Assembly: GCA_016234425.1 (NCBI GenBank)
Contig: JACRCA010000392.1
Coordinates: 1 to 5,346, forward strand
Length of the DNA stretch: 5,346 nucleotides
Direction of reading: 5' to 3'
DNA from: Deltaproteobacteria bacterium
GTDB lineage: Bacteria > Desulfobacterota > SM23-61
Position numbers and translations under genes: made by a program. Of this stretch, positions 4,595-5,346 are shown in pieces. Positions within the stretch are counted from its first letter, which is position 1. Each line of letters begins with the position of its first letter. Under the pieces are notes generated by a model that worked only from the letters and a program-made list of their open reading frames with translations, was not told the origin of the DNA and ran no database searches.

Positions 4595-5346
4595 ATGAAA
4601 AGAGGTTGCCGATCAATAATTTTTGCCCTTTTAATGGGCATCAGTCTGCCGGCATTTGCCGATCAGGACCCGAACGAAATACTCAAAGCCATTGTAAAGA
4701 TCCGATCGACTATCCCAGACGATGCCCGCTCGGCCCGTACGCTGGGGACAGAACGGGAAGGGACTGGTGTGGTCATTGATTCCCAAGGCCATATTCTCAC
4801 GATCGGCTACCTCATCATGGAAGCCGAGACCATCGAAGTATTTGGGCCAGACGGCAACCCAATCAAGGCGAGTTCCGTTGGTTACGACTATAACACGGGC
4901 TTTGGTCTCTTGCGGACGGATAAGCCACTCAGTGTAGCACCCATCGAGCTGGGTCAATCTTCGGAAGTCAAAGAAGGTGATCGGGTCCTGGTAGCGAGCC
5001 ATGGAGGGCTGGACTCGGTTCAAGGCGCGTGGGTCGTTTTCCGCAAAGAGTTTGCCGCCTACTGGGAGTATCTTCTCGAAGATGCCATATTTACGGTCCC
5101 GGTTCATCCCAATTTTGGCGGAGCGGCGCTGATCGATCGAAACAGACGACTTGTGGGGATTGGGTCTCTGTTCGCTCAGGTCATGGTCCCGGGAATTGGC
5201 TCAATCCCCGGGAATATGTTTGTTCCCATTGACCATCTCAAACCAATTCTGGCTGACCTGATCTCTAAGGGCCGCCCTCAGGTGCCACCACGGCCCTGGT
5301 TGGGACTCTACGTGGAGGAAACCCAAGAACGTATTATCGTCTCTCG
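4595..5346 (+). CDS. Exported HtrA/trypsin-fold protein without catalytic triad (pseudo-protease), 3' end outside window
   Basis: 250 codons are visible and the frame runs off the right edge. Residues 1-22 form a signal peptide (basic MKRGCR, hydrophobic IIFALLMGISL, cleavage after AFA), so it acts in the periplasm or outside. Residues about 27-225 follow the HtrA (S1C) protease fold: EGTGVVIDSQGHILT (55-69), the D-YNT-GFGLL segment (98-106), GGAALIDRNRRLVGIGSLF (175-193) and NMFVPIDHLKPIL (208-219). RPWLGLYVEE (233-242) looks like the start of a PDZ domain. All three triad positions are changed: DegP TNNHVV is TIGYLI (His to Y72), the Asp of DxxxDLAL is G102, and the Ser of GNSGGPL is F174 in HPNFGGAAL. 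It is thus probably a binding or scaffolding protein. From memory, similar TIGYLI-bearing proteins occur in other proteobacteria, so inactivity may be ancestral. AAAGG at 4581-4585 is a modest ribosome binding site with 9-base spacing. It appears transcribed alone, away from the dehydratase-like gene. Confidence 0.87.
   Translation, partial: MKRGCRSIIFALLMGISLPAFADQDPNEILKAIVKIRSTIPDDARSARTLGTEREGTGVVIDSQGHILTIGYLIMEAETIEVFGPDGNPIKASSVGYDYNTGFGLLRTDKPLSVAPIELGQSSEVKEGDRVLVASHGGLDSVQGAWVVFRKEFAAYWEYLLEDAIFTVPVHPNFGGAALIDRNRRLVGIGSLFAQVMVPGIGSIPGNMFVPIDHLKPILADLISKGRPQVPPRPWLGLYVEETQERIIVS

Noticed and set aside
4631..5107. 158-codon minus-strand open frame
   Set aside because: It is antisense to the HtrA-like gene, whose plus-strand frame has a signal peptide and clear family motifs; the antisense product shows no recognisable domain.
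1..5346. CRISPR array, tRNA, rRNA, IS element or attachment site
   Set aside because: No regularly spaced repeats, cloverleaf-like sequence, transposase motifs or paired terminal repeats were seen on either strand.

Overview
The window reads as a piece of a bacterial chromosome of moderate GC content carrying fatty- or organic-acid catabolism genes. The gene types are an HMG-CoA-lyase-like enzyme, a [4Fe-4S] 4-hydroxybutyryl-CoA-dehydratase-like enzyme, a LivF-type ABC ATPase remnant and an HtrA-like exported protein. Together they would suit an anaerobic or microaerophilic Desulfobacterota/Deltaproteobacteria-like organism. This placement is inferred from gene content and protein style; no marker gene is present.

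Layout, left to right. At 1-82 there may be the 5' end of a minus-strand gene that leaves the window. At 144-1040 (+) lies a complete HMG-CoA lyase family gene with a GTG start. Directly behind its stop, at about 1051-1305 (+), is the C-terminal third of a LivF-type branched-chain amino acid ABC ATPase, without Walker A or signature motif: a truncated pseudogene. At 1421-2620 (+) is a complete 12-helix MFS transporter of the fosmidomycin-resistance (Fsr) type. It converges on a complete minus-strand gene, 4118-2694, for a 4-hydroxyphenylacetate-3-hydroxylase/4-hydroxybutyryl-CoA dehydratase superfamily protein that keeps all four iron-sulfur ligands. The 4119-4594 interval has no intact gene. 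It holds a good promoter and ribosome binding site for the dehydratase-like gene, a decayed short-chain dehydrogenase C-terminus (4395-4249, minus), and a dyad next to a possible promoter for the last gene. From 4595 (+) a secreted HtrA/trypsin-fold protein runs off the right edge, with all three catalytic-triad positions replaced.

The lyase and dehydratase-like enzyme both act on (hydroxy)acyl-CoA or related substrates, and the transporter could move a related acid or product. They do not form one operon: the dehydratase-like gene is on the opposite strand with its own promoter. Two gene remnants (livF and the SDR) next to intact catabolic genes indicate rearrangement and loss. The most notable items are the pseudo-protease, the dehydratase-like enzyme with intact cluster ligands but apparently changed active-site residues, and the two remnants.
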